Part shown: in pieces, positions 32,172 to 39,161 of the stretch
How positions within the stretch are numbered: position 1 is the stretch's first letter
How the letters are laid out: the number at the start of each line of letters is the position of its first letter
Assembly (NCBI RefSeq): GCF_002154505.1
Contig: NZ_MUBM01000171.1
Span: forward strand, 228-46,445
Source of the DNA: Streptomyces carpinensis
Lineage (GTDB): Bacteria > Actinomycetota > Actinomycetes > Streptomycetales > Streptomycetaceae
Reading direction: 5' to 3'
Length of the DNA: 46,218 bases
Position numbers and translations under genes: made by a program
The notes under the pieces: generated by a model
Databases searched by the model: none
Told to the model about the DNA's origin: nothing
What the model saw: only the letters and a program-made list of their open reading frames with translations

Positions 32172-33200
32172 TCAGGGAGCGCGGTAGTAGCCGCCGTTGT
32201 CCGGGTACTGCGGGCTTCGGCCGTACTCGCCCTGCTGATCGCCGTAGGGCTGCTGCTGATTACCGTAGGTCTGCCGCTGGTCGCCGTAGGGCTGCCGCTG
32301 GTCGCCATAAGCCTGTTGCTGGTCGCCGTAGGCGTGGTGCTGATCACCGTAGGGCTGCTGCGGGTGCTGCCGACCGTAGTACTGCTGGTCGTGGCCGCCG
32401 TACTGCTGCCGGTCCTGCGGCTGGTCGTGGCCGCCGTACTGCTGGGGCGACTCGATGCGGCGCAGGCGGGTCGTGGCGTCGTCCATGACCGGCTGCTGGT
32501 ACGCCTGCGGGTCGTACGACTGCTGCTGGTAGGGCGGCTGCGGCGCCTGCTGCTCCTGGTGCTGGGCGGGGGCCGGCGCCTTCTTGGACTTGGAACGGGC
32601 CCGCAGGAACTCGATGGCGATCGGGACCACCGAGATGAGGACGATCAGGATGAGGATCGCCTCGATGTTGTTCTTGACGAAGTCGATGTTGCCCAGCCAG
32701 GAGCCGAGCAGCGTGACGCCCGCGCCCCACAGGGTGCCGCCGATGACGTTGAAGACCAGGAACGAGCGGTACCGCATGCCGCTGACGCCGGCGATGATCG
32801 GCGTGAACGTACGCACCACGGGCACGAAGCGGGCGAGGACCAGCGACTTGGGGCCGTACTTCTCGAAGAACTCGTGCGCCTTGGTGACGTTCTCCTGCTT
32901 GAACAGGCGTGAGTCGGGGCGGTTGAACAGGGACGGGCCGACCTTCTTGCCGAACATGTAGCCCGCCTGGTCGCCGAGGATCGCGGCGAGGCAGATCAAG
33001 GCTATGGCCGCCCACAGGGGGAAGTTCAGCTGGTTCGACGTGATCAGCAGACCGGCCGTGAACAGCAGGGAGTCGCCCGGCAGGAAGAAGCCGATGAGCA
33101 GGCCGGACTCGGCGAAGACGACGAGGAGCAGGCCCCAGATGCCGAAGGTGTCGAGAAGATGGTTCGGATCCAGCCAGCTCGGGCCGAGGGCAAGCGTCAT
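32172..33200 (-). CDS. DedA-family membrane protein with Gln/Tyr-rich repeat tail
   Basis: 342 residues. DedA/VTT domain in the first 205 residues: FAESGLLIGFFLPGDSLLF, LGDQAGYMFGKKVGP, FEKYGPKSLVLARFVPVVRT and SGMRYRSFLVFNVIGG carry the family's acidic and arginine residues. DedA proteins flip undecaprenyl phosphate or other lipids, or maintain proton-motive force. After the last membrane segment comes a 130-residue cytoplasmic tail of Gln, Tyr, Gly and Pro with six YGDQ-type heptads. ATG 33198-33200 is used; an in-frame GTG at 33201-33203 is better spaced (9 nt) from the AGGAG. Confidence 0.9.
   Translation of the reverse strand: MTLALGPSWLDPNHLLDTFGIWGLLLVVFAESGLLIGFFLPGDSLLFTAGLLITSNQLNFPLWAAIALICLAAILGDQAGYMFGKKVGPSLFNRPDSRLFKQENVTKAHEFFEKYGPKSLVLARFVPVVRTFTPIIAGVSGMRYRSFLVFNVIGGTLWGAGVTLLGSWLGNIDFVKNNIEAILILIVLISVVPIAIEFLRARSKSKKAPAPAQHQEQQAPQPPYQQQSYDPQAYQQPVMDDATTRLRRIESPQQYGGHDQPQDRQQYGGHDQQYYGRQHPQQPYGDQHHAYGDQQQAYGDQRQPYGDQRQTYGNQQQPYGDQQGEYGRSPQYPDNGGYYRAP
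32229..32354 (-). repeat. Six 21-bp minisatellite units in the DedA tail
   Basis: Six tandem 21-bp units encode PYGDQHH, AYGDQQQ, AYGDQRQ, PYGDQRQ, TYGNQQQ and PYGDQQG. Copy number of such perfect-frame units often varies between strains. Two YGGHDQ units occur further upstream in the same tail. Confidence 0.85.
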
Positions 33201-33352
33201 CACGGTTCCGGGCTCCTGAGGGGTGAGGACGGGCGGCGGCGGATCGGCCTCCGTGGTTCTGCCGCACAAGCTATCAACGGATGGTGAACGCCTCGCGTTC
33301 CACCGGTGCCGAGGGGATGCGCCCCGAGCCGGGTGGCGTCAGGCTGTGAGCC

Positions 33353-33718
33353 ATGAGCATCGAGGATTACGGCGGCGGACAGGGCCCCCAGTCGGATGTG
33401 CTGGTCGTCACGACGAACGACGTGCCCGGCCGCCGCGTGGAGCGGGTCATCGGCGAGGTCTTCGGTCTGACGGTGCGCTCCCGGCACCTGGGCAGCCAGA
33501 TCGGCGCGGGACTGAAGTCGATGATCGGCGGGGAGCTGAAGGGGCTCACCAAGACGCTGGTGCAGACCCGCAACCAGGCCATGGACCGGCTCGTGGAGCA
33601 GGCCCGCGCGCGTGGGGCCAACGCGGTGCTGGCGTTCCGCTTCGACGTGACCGAGGCGGCGGACGTGGGCACGGAGGTGTGCGCGTACGGAACGGCGGTG
33701 GTCCTGGCCCGGGAGTGA
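33353..33718 (+). CDS. YbjQ-family (UPF0145/DUF74) protein
   Basis: 121 residues. The pattern VTTNDVPGRRVERVIGEVFG, RSRHLGSQIGAGLKSMIGGE, LVEQARARGANAVLAFRFD and EVCAYGTAVVL is the YbjQ/UPF0145 fold, which forms pentamers; the heavy-metal-binding label sometimes attached is not supported by any visible metal site. Short cytosolic protein, single gene, convergent with tipA across 27 bp. Function unknown. Confidence 0.88.
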   Translation: MSIEDYGGGQGPQSDVLVVTTNDVPGRRVERVIGEVFGLTVRSRHLGSQIGAGLKSMIGGELKGLTKTLVQTRNQAMDRLVEQARARGANAVLAFRFDVTEAADVGTEVCAYGTAVVLARE

Positions 33719-33745
33719 GCCCGTGCACCGCCGGGCCAGGACGGG

Positions 33746-34180
33746 TCAGGAGGTGTGCCGGTCGGCGTTGGCGAGGATCGCCTCGCGCAGGTGCTCTGCG
33801 AGACCGGGGCGCATGGCGTCGTAGTACGCCTTGAAGCGCTCGTCGGAGACGTACATCTCCGCGAAGCACCGGTGCATCTCGTACGGGATGTCGAAGTAGT
33901 ACCTGCTGACGTGCTGCCGGTGTTCCTCGGCCAGGTCCATGGCCGCCTCGCCGGACGGCTGCTCGCCGGCGGCCATCAGGGCGGTGTACCGCTCCTGCCA
34001 CTCGTCGACCTCGGCCTGGATGCGCTTCCAGTCCTCCTTGGTGTAGGTGGCGGCGCGGCGCTGCGACTCTGCGTACGCCTCCGTGTTGCCCCAGCGCGTC
34101 TCCGCCTCCTCGCGATACTGCTCGGGATCCTTGTCCCCGAACACCTCGAACCGCTCTTCCGGGGTGAGGTTGATGCCCAT
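33746..34180 (-). other. tipA: TipAS, internally initiated antibiotic-binding isoform
   Basis: In-frame ATG at 34178-34180 (MGINLTPEER, residue 110 of TipAL) is preceded by GGAGG (34189-34193) with an 8-nt spacer, so the same mRNA can yield a 144-residue protein lacking the DNA-binding domain. This matches the TipAS form known from S. lividans, which is made in excess and sequesters thiopeptides. Confidence 0.9.
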
Positions 34181-34507
34181 CGTGCGTGCCTCCATGGCGT
34201 GCTCCACGGCCGTGACCATCTTCTGCAGCTTCTCGATCCGGGTGGTCAGCAGTTCGTGCTGGCGGCGCAGGTGCGCGCGCGGGTCCGTGTCCGGGTCGTC
34301 GAGCAGGGCCGCGACCTCCTCGAGCGGAAAGCCGAGCTCCCGGTAGAACAGGATCTGCTGCAGCCTCTCGAGGTCGGCGTCGTTGTAGCGCCGGTGGCCC
34401 GCGTGGCTGCGCTCGCCCGGGACGAGCAGGCCGATGTCGTCGTAGTGGTGCAGTGTGCGCACCGTCACTCCGGCGAAACCGGCGACCTGTCCCACGGTGT
34501 AGCTCAC
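33746..34507 (-). CDS. tipA: TipAL, MerR-family thiopeptide-responsive activator
   Basis: Binds thiostrepton and other thiopeptides covalently and then activates its own promoter. 253 residues, equal to S. lividans/S. coelicolor TipAL. MerR helix-turn-helix at residues 1-70 (SYTVGQVAGFAGVTVRTLHH, with RYNDADLERLQQILFYRELG), a dimerisation coiled coil at about 75-110, and the TipAS antibiotic-binding domain from residue 110. The thiopeptide-attacking cysteine is C214 in YEMHRCFAEMY. GTG 34505-34507 has the RBS AAAGGAG. The promoter with 19-bp spacer and inverted repeat is at 34535-34565. Divergent from the CLC gene. Confidence 0.96.
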   Translation of the reverse strand: MSYTVGQVAGFAGVTVRTLHHYDDIGLLVPGERSHAGHRRYNDADLERLQQILFYRELGFPLEEVAALLDDPDTDPRAHLRRQHELLTTRIEKLQKMVTAVEHAMEARTMGINLTPEERFEVFGDKDPEQYREEAETRWGNTEAYAESQRRAATYTKEDWKRIQAEVDEWQERYTALMAAGEQPSGEAAMDLAEEHRQHVSRYYFDIPYEMHRCFAEMYVSDERFKAYYDAMRPGLAEHLREAILANADRHTS

Positions 34508-34534
34508 TTCCGCTCCTTTCTCGGTACGCGCTCC

Positions 34535-34565
34535 ACGGTCCGCCCTCACGCGACGTGAGGTGCAA
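34535..34565 (-). promoter_or_regulatory. tipA promoter with MerR-type 19-bp spacer and operator
   Basis: Minus strand: -35 TTGCAC (34560-34565), 19-bp spacer, -10 GACCGT (34535-34540). The operator arms CCTCACG and CGTGAGG (34544-34550 and 34554-34560, 3-base centre) fill the spacer. The layout and most bases agree with my memory of the S. lividans ptipA promoter. The predicted start is about 20 nt before the GTG. Confidence 0.88.
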
Positions 34566-34626
34566 GGCCATTTCTCCCCCGGGTTCTCCTTCGGATGTTG
34601 CGCCGGGTTCATCACGCTTGCCCCCA

Positions 34627-34632
34627 TATCGT
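34627..34632 (+). promoter_or_regulatory. Candidate -10 (TATCGT) of a leaderless transcript
   Basis: TATCGT, GAGCCC, then GTG 34639 of the CLC gene; no RBS. It lies 62 bp from the divergent tipA -35. Confidence 0.45.
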
Positions 34633-34638
34633 GAGCCC

Positions 34639-35931
34639 GTGGCCCAGGAAACCCCGCAGCAGGCACCCGCCGGCCCGGCGGCACCGTCGGCCCCGGCCCG
34701 CGCGCTGCTGCCGCTGATCCTGCCCGCACTCGTCGCCGGCATCGGCTCCAGCCTGCTGTATCTGCTGGTGAGCGGGGTGGCCGAGCGGCTGCAGGGCGCG
34801 CTGTGGGGCGCTCTGCCGGACGCGCTGGGCATCGGCCGGTACTCCGTGGTGTGGATGCTGGTCATGCTGACCGCCACCGGGGTCCTGGTGGGCCTCGTGG
34901 TGTGGAAGGTGCCCGGGCACGCGGGTCCCGACCCGGCCTCGCTCGGACTGTCGGCCGCCCCGCTGTCCCCGGCCGTGCTGCCGGGCCTGCTGCTGGCGAC
35001 CATGCTGATGCTGGCGGGCGGTCCGAGCCTCGGCCCGGAGAACCCGATCATCATGGCGAACGTGGCCCTGGCGTTCTGGCTGGGCCGCAGGCTGCTGCCC
35101 CGGCTGCCGGAATCGCTGTGGCCGGCGCTGGCCGAGGCGGCGACGATCGGCGCGCTGTTCGGTACGGCCGTCGCCGCCGCGCTGGTGATCTCCGAGGCGT
35201 TGGCCGGGCGGCCGATGAAGGGGGCGCTGTGGGACAACCTCTTCGCGCCGCTGGCCGCGGGCGCCGCGGGCGCCATGACCACCGGCCTGGTCGCCCACCC
35301 CACGTTCGACCTCGGCCTGCCTCCTTTCGGCCGCCCCCACTGGGGCGACTTCCTGGCCGCACTGGTGATCGCCTCCGCCGGCGCGCTGCTCGGCCTCGCC
35401 GCCGTCCAGGCCTTCCCGTACGTCCACCGGGCCTTCGCCCGGCTCCGGCACCCGATGCTCGCGCTCCCGGTCGGCGGCCTCGTCCTGGGCCTGCTGGGGG
35501 CGGCGGGCGGGCATCTGACGCTGTTCAAAGGACTGTCGGAGGTCGCGGAGCTGGGGCGGCATCCGGAAGGCTGGACGGCGGGGCAGTTCGCGGCGATGGC
35601 GGTGGTGAAGCTGGCCGCGCTGCTGGTCGCCGCGTCCTGCGGCTTCCGCGGCGGCCGGATCTTCCCGTCCGTCTTCATCGGGGCCGCGCTCGGTCTCACC
35701 GCCCACGCCCTGGTGCCCGCCGTGTCGCCCGCGCCGGCCGTGGCCGCGGGCGTGCTCGGCATGCTCATGGCCGTCACCCGGCAGGGCTGGGTGAGCTTGT
35801 TCACGGCCGCCGTCCTGGTCTCCTCGCCGACGGTCCTGTCGCTGCTGTGCTTCGCCTCACTGCCGGCCTGGCTGCTGGTGACCGGCCGGCCGCAGATGCA
35901 GTTGCGGGCCGACGGGACGGCGGTGCGGTGA
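34639..35931 (+). CDS. CLC-family chloride channel/transporter-like protein
   Basis: 430 residues with about ten transmembrane segments. The CLC selectivity signatures are recognisable: GGPSLGPENPIIMANVALAF corresponds to the GxEGP region, keeping the gating glutamate, and SCGFRGGRIFPSVFIGAALG corresponds to the GxFxPxxxxGAxxG region. The first signature (GSGIP) is not clear, so the protein is a divergent member, often annotated ion channel protein in Streptomyces. GTG 34639 lacks an RBS and has TATCGT at leaderless distance. Its end lies within a hairpin (35914-35941). Confidence 0.85.
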   Translation: MAQETPQQAPAGPAAPSAPARALLPLILPALVAGIGSSLLYLLVSGVAERLQGALWGALPDALGIGRYSVVWMLVMLTATGVLVGLVVWKVPGHAGPDPASLGLSAAPLSPAVLPGLLLATMLMLAGGPSLGPENPIIMANVALAFWLGRRLLPRLPESLWPALAEAATIGALFGTAVAAALVISEALAGRPMKGALWDNLFAPLAAGAAGAMTTGLVAHPTFDLGLPPFGRPHWGDFLAALVIASAGALLGLAAVQAFPYVHRAFARLRHPMLALPVGGLVLGLLGAAGGHLTLFKGLSEVAELGRHPEGWTAGQFAAMAVVKLAALLVAASCGFRGGRIFPSVFIGAALGLTAHALVPAVSPAPAVAAGVLGMLMAVTRQGWVSLFTAAVLVSSPTVLSLLCFASLPAWLLVTGRPQMQLRADGTAVR

Positions 35932-35941
35932 CCGCCGTCCC
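35914..35941. terminator. Hairpin overlapping the stop codon of the CLC gene
   Basis: GGGACGGCGG (35914-35923) and CCGCCGTCCC (35932-35941) form a perfect 10-bp stem; the TGA stop (35929-35931) is in the loop. It also sits 21 bp beyond the convergent ABC permease stop and can act for both. Confidence 0.7.
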
Positions 35942-35962
35942 GCCTCCGCTACGGATACGGCG

Positions 35963-36742
35963 TCAGCGGCTCAGCCGTGCGAACCTCCGAAGCGCCGAGG
36001 GGAGGAACACCGCCAGCAGGACGAGCGGCCACAGGACGGCCGCGCCCACGTGCCCCGACTCCCCGCCCGGGCCGCCGAGCAGGTCCCGCACGGCCGTCGC
36101 CGTCTGGGACATCGGGTTCCACTCGACGGCCGTGCCCAGCCAGTCGGGCATGGAACGGGGCGCGGCGAAGGCATTGGACAGGAAGCCGACCGGCCAGACC
36201 AGGATCTGCACGGCCTGGATCAGTTCGGGCCTCCCGGCCAGCAGTGCGAGGTGGATGCCGATCCACAGCATGGCGAAGCGGAACAGCAGCAGGAGCCCGA
36301 CCGCGCCCAGGAAGCCGCCGGGACCGCCGTGCGCGCGCCAGCCGAGCGCGTACCCGGCGCCGGCGAGGACGGCCAGAACCAGCGTCGACTGGAGCATGTC
36401 GGCGGCCGAGCGCCCCACCAGCACCGCGCCGTCGGCCATCGGCATCGAGCGGAAGCGGTCGATGACGCCCTTGTCGAGGTCCCGGGTGACGGCGAGCATC
36501 GTGCCTTCCAGGCCGAAGGCCATGGTCAGCGCGAGCATGCCGGGGACCAGGTAGTCGATGTAGTCGCCGCTCACGCCCCGGCCGCCGCCGACCAGGTAGC
36601 CGAACATCAGCAACAGCATCACGGGGAAGACCAGGCCCACGGCCACCTGGGCGGGCTGCCGTGCCCAGCGGGCGAGTTCGCGGCGGGTCATCGTCCAGGA
36701 GTCGGTCAGCGCGTACGCGCCCGTGCTCGCGCCGATGCTCAT
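35963..36742 (-). CDS. ABC-2 type drug transporter permease (DrrB-like)
   Basis: 259 residues with six transmembrane segments. The N-terminal WTMTRRELARWARQPAQVAV and the conserved block VPGMLALTMAFGLEGTMLAV, DRFRSMPMADGAVLVGRSAAD and FAAPRSMPDWLGTAVEWNPM are typical of daunorubicin-type ABC-2 permeases. It forms an exporter with the ATPase encoded immediately upstream; its ATG overlaps that gene's stop (ATGA). Substrate unknown: likely a hydrophobic compound, judging from family and PadR control. Confidence 0.92.
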   Translation of the reverse strand: MSIGASTGAYALTDSWTMTRRELARWARQPAQVAVGLVFPVMLLLMFGYLVGGGRGVSGDYIDYLVPGMLALTMAFGLEGTMLAVTRDLDKGVIDRFRSMPMADGAVLVGRSAADMLQSTLVLAVLAGAGYALGWRAHGGPGGFLGAVGLLLLFRFAMLWIGIHLALLAGRPELIQAVQILVWPVGFLSNAFAAPRSMPDWLGTAVEWNPMSQTATAVRDLLGGPGGESGHVGAAVLWPLVLLAVFLPSALRRFARLSR

Positions 36743-37698
36743 GCGGACTCCTTCACTCGGTGATCCTCTCCCGTGAGGTGCAGGAACACCTCGTCCAGCG
36801 TCGGGCGGCGCAGGGCGACGTCCTCCGCCTCGATGCCCGCCTCCTGCAGGGCCTGTACGACGCCGGAGAGGGCGGCCATGCGATCGGCGACCGGGGCGCT
36901 GAGCAGCCGGCGGTCGGGGTCGACGGAGACCGCGGTCATCGGCAGCAGGGCGACGGCCGCGCCCAGTTGACCTGCGTCGCGCAGCACCACGTCGATGCGG
37001 TCGGCGCCGGTGGCCGCCTTCAGCTCGTCCGCCGTGCCGTCGGCGATCACGCGGCCGGCGTCGACGACCGAGATGCGGTCGGCGAGCTGGTCGGCCTCTT
37101 CCAGGTGCTGGGTGGCCAGCAGGACCGTCGTTCCGCCGCCGACCAGGGAGCGGACCGCCGCCCACACCTCGGACCGGCCGCGCGGGTCGAGGCCGGTGGT
37201 CGGCTCGTCCAGGAAGAGCACCTCCGGCTCGGTGATCAGCGAGGCGGCCAGGTCCAGGCGGCGCCGCATGCCGCCGCTGTAGGCGCGCACCGGCCGGCGG
37301 CCGGTGCCGGCGAGGTCGAAGCGTTCCAGGAGTTCGCCGGCCCGCGCGCGTGCCGTCCGGGCACCCAGGTGGTGGAGGCGGCCGAACAGCTCCAGGTTCT
37401 CCCGGCCGCCGAGTTCCTCGTCGAGCGCCGCGTGCTGGCCGAGTAGGCCGATGCGCAGACGCACCGCGTACGCCTGGGTCACCACGTCGTGCCCGGCCAC
37501 CTCGATCCGGCCCGCGTCCGGCCGCAGCAGGGTGGACAGGATCCGTACCAGAGTCGTCTTGCCCGCGCCGTTCGGGCCGAGCACCCCGTGCACCGTCCCA
37601 CGCCCGACCCGCAGGTCGAGCCCGTCCAGCGCGTGTGCGCCGCCCTTTCCGCCGTACTTCTTGCGTGCACCTTCGACGGTGATCGCCGCTTCGGCCAC
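36739..37698 (-). CDS. ABC transporter ATP-binding protein (DrrA-like)
   Basis: 319 residues, GTG start with AGGGAG 10 nt upstream. Walker A LGPNGAGKTT (about 40-49), signature YSGGMRRRLDLA, Walker B VLFLDEPTTGLDP, and switch His in LLATQHLEEADQLADRI. The C-terminal 80 residues, ending RPTLDEVFLHLTG, are the DrrA-type extension needed for coupling with the permease. First gene of the two-gene export unit and follows padR on the same strand with its own well-formed promoter. Confidence 0.94.
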   Translation of the reverse strand: MAEAAITVEGARKKYGGKGGAHALDGLDLRVGRGTVHGVLGPNGAGKTTLVRILSTLLRPDAGRIEVAGHDVVTQAYAVRLRIGLLGQHAALDEELGGRENLELFGRLHHLGARTARARAGELLERFDLAGTGRRPVRAYSGGMRRRLDLAASLITEPEVLFLDEPTTGLDPRGRSEVWAAVRSLVGGGTTVLLATQHLEEADQLADRISVVDAGRVIADGTADELKAATGADRIDVVLRDAGQLGAAVALLPMTAVSVDPDRRLLSAPVADRMAALSGVVQALQEAGIEAEDVALRRPTLDEVFLHLTGEDHRVKESA

Positions 37699-37721
37699 AG
37701 ACCGCTCACTCCCTAGCTAGC

Positions 37722-37775
37722 CAAATTTGACTACTGACCGAAGTTAGCGCGGCACACCACAGTGGTCAAACTTGA
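37722..37775 (-). promoter_or_regulatory. Promoter of the ABC genes with two PadR-like operators
   Basis: Minus strand: -35 TTGACC (37764-37769), 17-bp spacer, -10 TAACTT (37741-37746). Site 1 TCAAACTTGA (37766-37775) overlaps the -35. Site 2 CAAATTTG (37722-37729) lies about 12 bp past the expected start. Both share TCAAAYTTG with dyad symmetry, and the longer blocks CAAATTTGACTA and CAAACTTGATTA match 10 of 12. This is the layout expected for repression by the adjacent PadR protein. Confidence 0.7.
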
Positions 37776-38417
37776 TTAGTGGGCGTCTCCCCAGTGCGGT
37801 CGCCCCGTCGCGTACGGGTTCTCCTGCCCCTCCTCGAGGACGCCCACGAACGGCTCGCCCTCGCCGGCGAAGGTGTAGGCGCCGCCGCGGATGCGCTCGA
37901 TGAGCCCGCGGGTCCATCGGGCGCCTGAGTCGGCGGAGTCCACCCAGAAGTTCATGATCTCGCCGATGTGCCCGAGCCGGCCGGGCCCGTCCTCGGGCGT
38001 GTAGTACTCGGTGACCGCCTTGCGCCACCCCTCGATGCCGCGCACCCGCTCCTGAAGGAGTTCGAGGGCCTCCGCGCGCTCCAGGTCGACCATGAAGCCG
38101 AGCGCGGCGGTGAGCACGTCCGGTCTCTGGTCGTAGGCGGTGAGGTACTCGCGCAGCAGTGTGAAGTACTCCTCCGTGCCCTTCTCCGTGATCTCGTACT
38201 CGACGCGCGGCGGGCCGCCCGCCGTGGACGGCGCGATCTCGTGCGCGAGCAGCAGCCCCTGCTTCGCCATCTGCTTCAGGGCGTGGTAGATCGAACCCGG
38301 CTTGGCGTTGGACCACTCGTGGGCGCCCCAGTACTCCAGGTCGTTGCGCACCTGGTAGCCGTGGGCCCGCCCGTGCTGGCGCACCGCGCCGAGCACGAGG
38401 AGGCGGATCGCTGACAT
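37776..38417 (-). CDS. PadR-family transcriptional regulator
   Basis: 213 residues. N-terminal winged helix LLVLGAVRQHGRAHGYQVRN, then KPGSIYHALKQMAKQGLLLA and the wing PPRVEYEITEKGTEEYFTLL, all diagnostic for PadR. The C-terminal helical part (about 95-200) belongs to the PadR C2 type that dimerises and binds ligands in a hydrophobic pocket. It lies directly upstream of a drug-type ABC transporter, a common pairing in which the drug relieves repression. The stop touches the first operator-like site. TAACCT is 7 nt before the ATG. Confidence 0.92.
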   Translation of the reverse strand: MSAIRLLVLGAVRQHGRAHGYQVRNDLEYWGAHEWSNAKPGSIYHALKQMAKQGLLLAHEIAPSTAGGPPRVEYEITEKGTEEYFTLLREYLTAYDQRPDVLTAALGFMVDLERAEALELLQERVRGIEGWRKAVTEYYTPEDGPGRLGHIGEIMNFWVDSADSGARWTRGLIERIRGGAYTFAGEGEPFVGVLEEGQENPYATGRPHWGDAH

Positions 38418-38424
38418 GCCGTCC

Positions 38425-38430
38425 AGGTTA
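38425..38430 (-). promoter_or_regulatory. Candidate -10 (TAACCT) before padR
   Basis: TAACCT, seven bases, then ATG 38417 on minus; no RBS visible. Possible leaderless transcript. Confidence 0.4.
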
Positions 38431-38441
38431 TTGCCCGGGGC

Positions 38442-38981
38442 TCAGCCGCCCTGTTCCAGGGCCACCAGCTCGAAGGCCGTCCCGCCGTCCAGCGACTCGC
38501 GGATGATGTCGGCGTGTCCGGCGTGCCGGGCGGTCTCCCGGATCAGGTGCAGGCACACCCAGCGCACGGAGACCCGCTCGTCCGGCGGGAACCAGGGGTC
38601 GTTCGGCAGCGGGAAGGTGTCGTCGAGACTCGGGACGGACCGCACGTAGGCCTCAGTCTCCCCGGCGACCTTCTCCCAGTACGCCAGCTGCGAGGCGACG
38701 GTCTCGTCGCCGATCAGCTGGAAGCACTCGTGCCAGTTCGACTCGTCGCGCTTGACCGCCGGCGGCTCCTGCCTGGCCCGGGCCACCCAGCCCTGCTCGA
38801 CCTCGGCGACGTGCTTGAGCAGCCCGCCCAGGGACAGCTCGCTCGCGCTCGGACGGGTACGGGCCTGCTCCTCGGTCAGGCCGAGCAGCGCCCGCCGGAT
38901 CCCGCCCCGCTGCTCCTCCAGGAACGCGAGCAGCGCCCCGCGCTCGTCGCCCTGCGCCTCGGCTCGCACGTGAGTGACCAT
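38442..38981 (-). CDS. DinB-superfamily protein (DUF664)
   Basis: 179 residues forming a predicted four-helix bundle. The histidines that bind a divalent metal in DinB/YfiT proteins appear as LLKHVAEVEQGW (about residue 56) and LIRETARHAGHADIIRESL (about residue 150). Actinobacterial DUF664 proteins may be thiol (mycothiol)-dependent transferases, but no substrate can be assigned here. The start MVTHVRAEAQ at 38981 has AAAGG upstream. Same strand as padR, 24 bp upstream of it; possibly co-transcribed. Confidence 0.88.
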   Translation of the reverse strand: MVTHVRAEAQGDERGALLAFLEEQRGGIRRALLGLTEEQARTRPSASELSLGGLLKHVAEVEQGWVARARQEPPAVKRDESNWHECFQLIGDETVASQLAYWEKVAGETEAYVRSVPSLDDTFPLPNDPWFPPDERVSVRWVCLHLIRETARHAGHADIIRESLDGGTAFELVALEQGG

Positions 38982-39161
38982 GACCGGCCGCCTTTCGTCG
39001 TCTTCGTCGGCTCCTGCTCGACACCACCCACGCTATGGGTCATAGAGGTCAGATTCTGTCCGCAACTCCTCGCGGGGCACAGGAAATCAGCGGGGCGGAC
39101 TGGAGGAACAGGACACCAAGGAGGCGCAGCACGGGCAAGGTCCATCCGGGTGCGCGGCGGG

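Noticed and set aside
36739..37698. DrrAB-like transporter as part of an antibiotic cluster
   Set aside because: No biosynthetic genes nearby. Local control by PadR suggests a general drug efflux unit.
37756..37766. ACCACAGTGGT dyad inside the ABC promoter spacer
   Set aside because: Only 5-bp arms and no second copy. The TCAAAYTTG pair is a better operator candidate.
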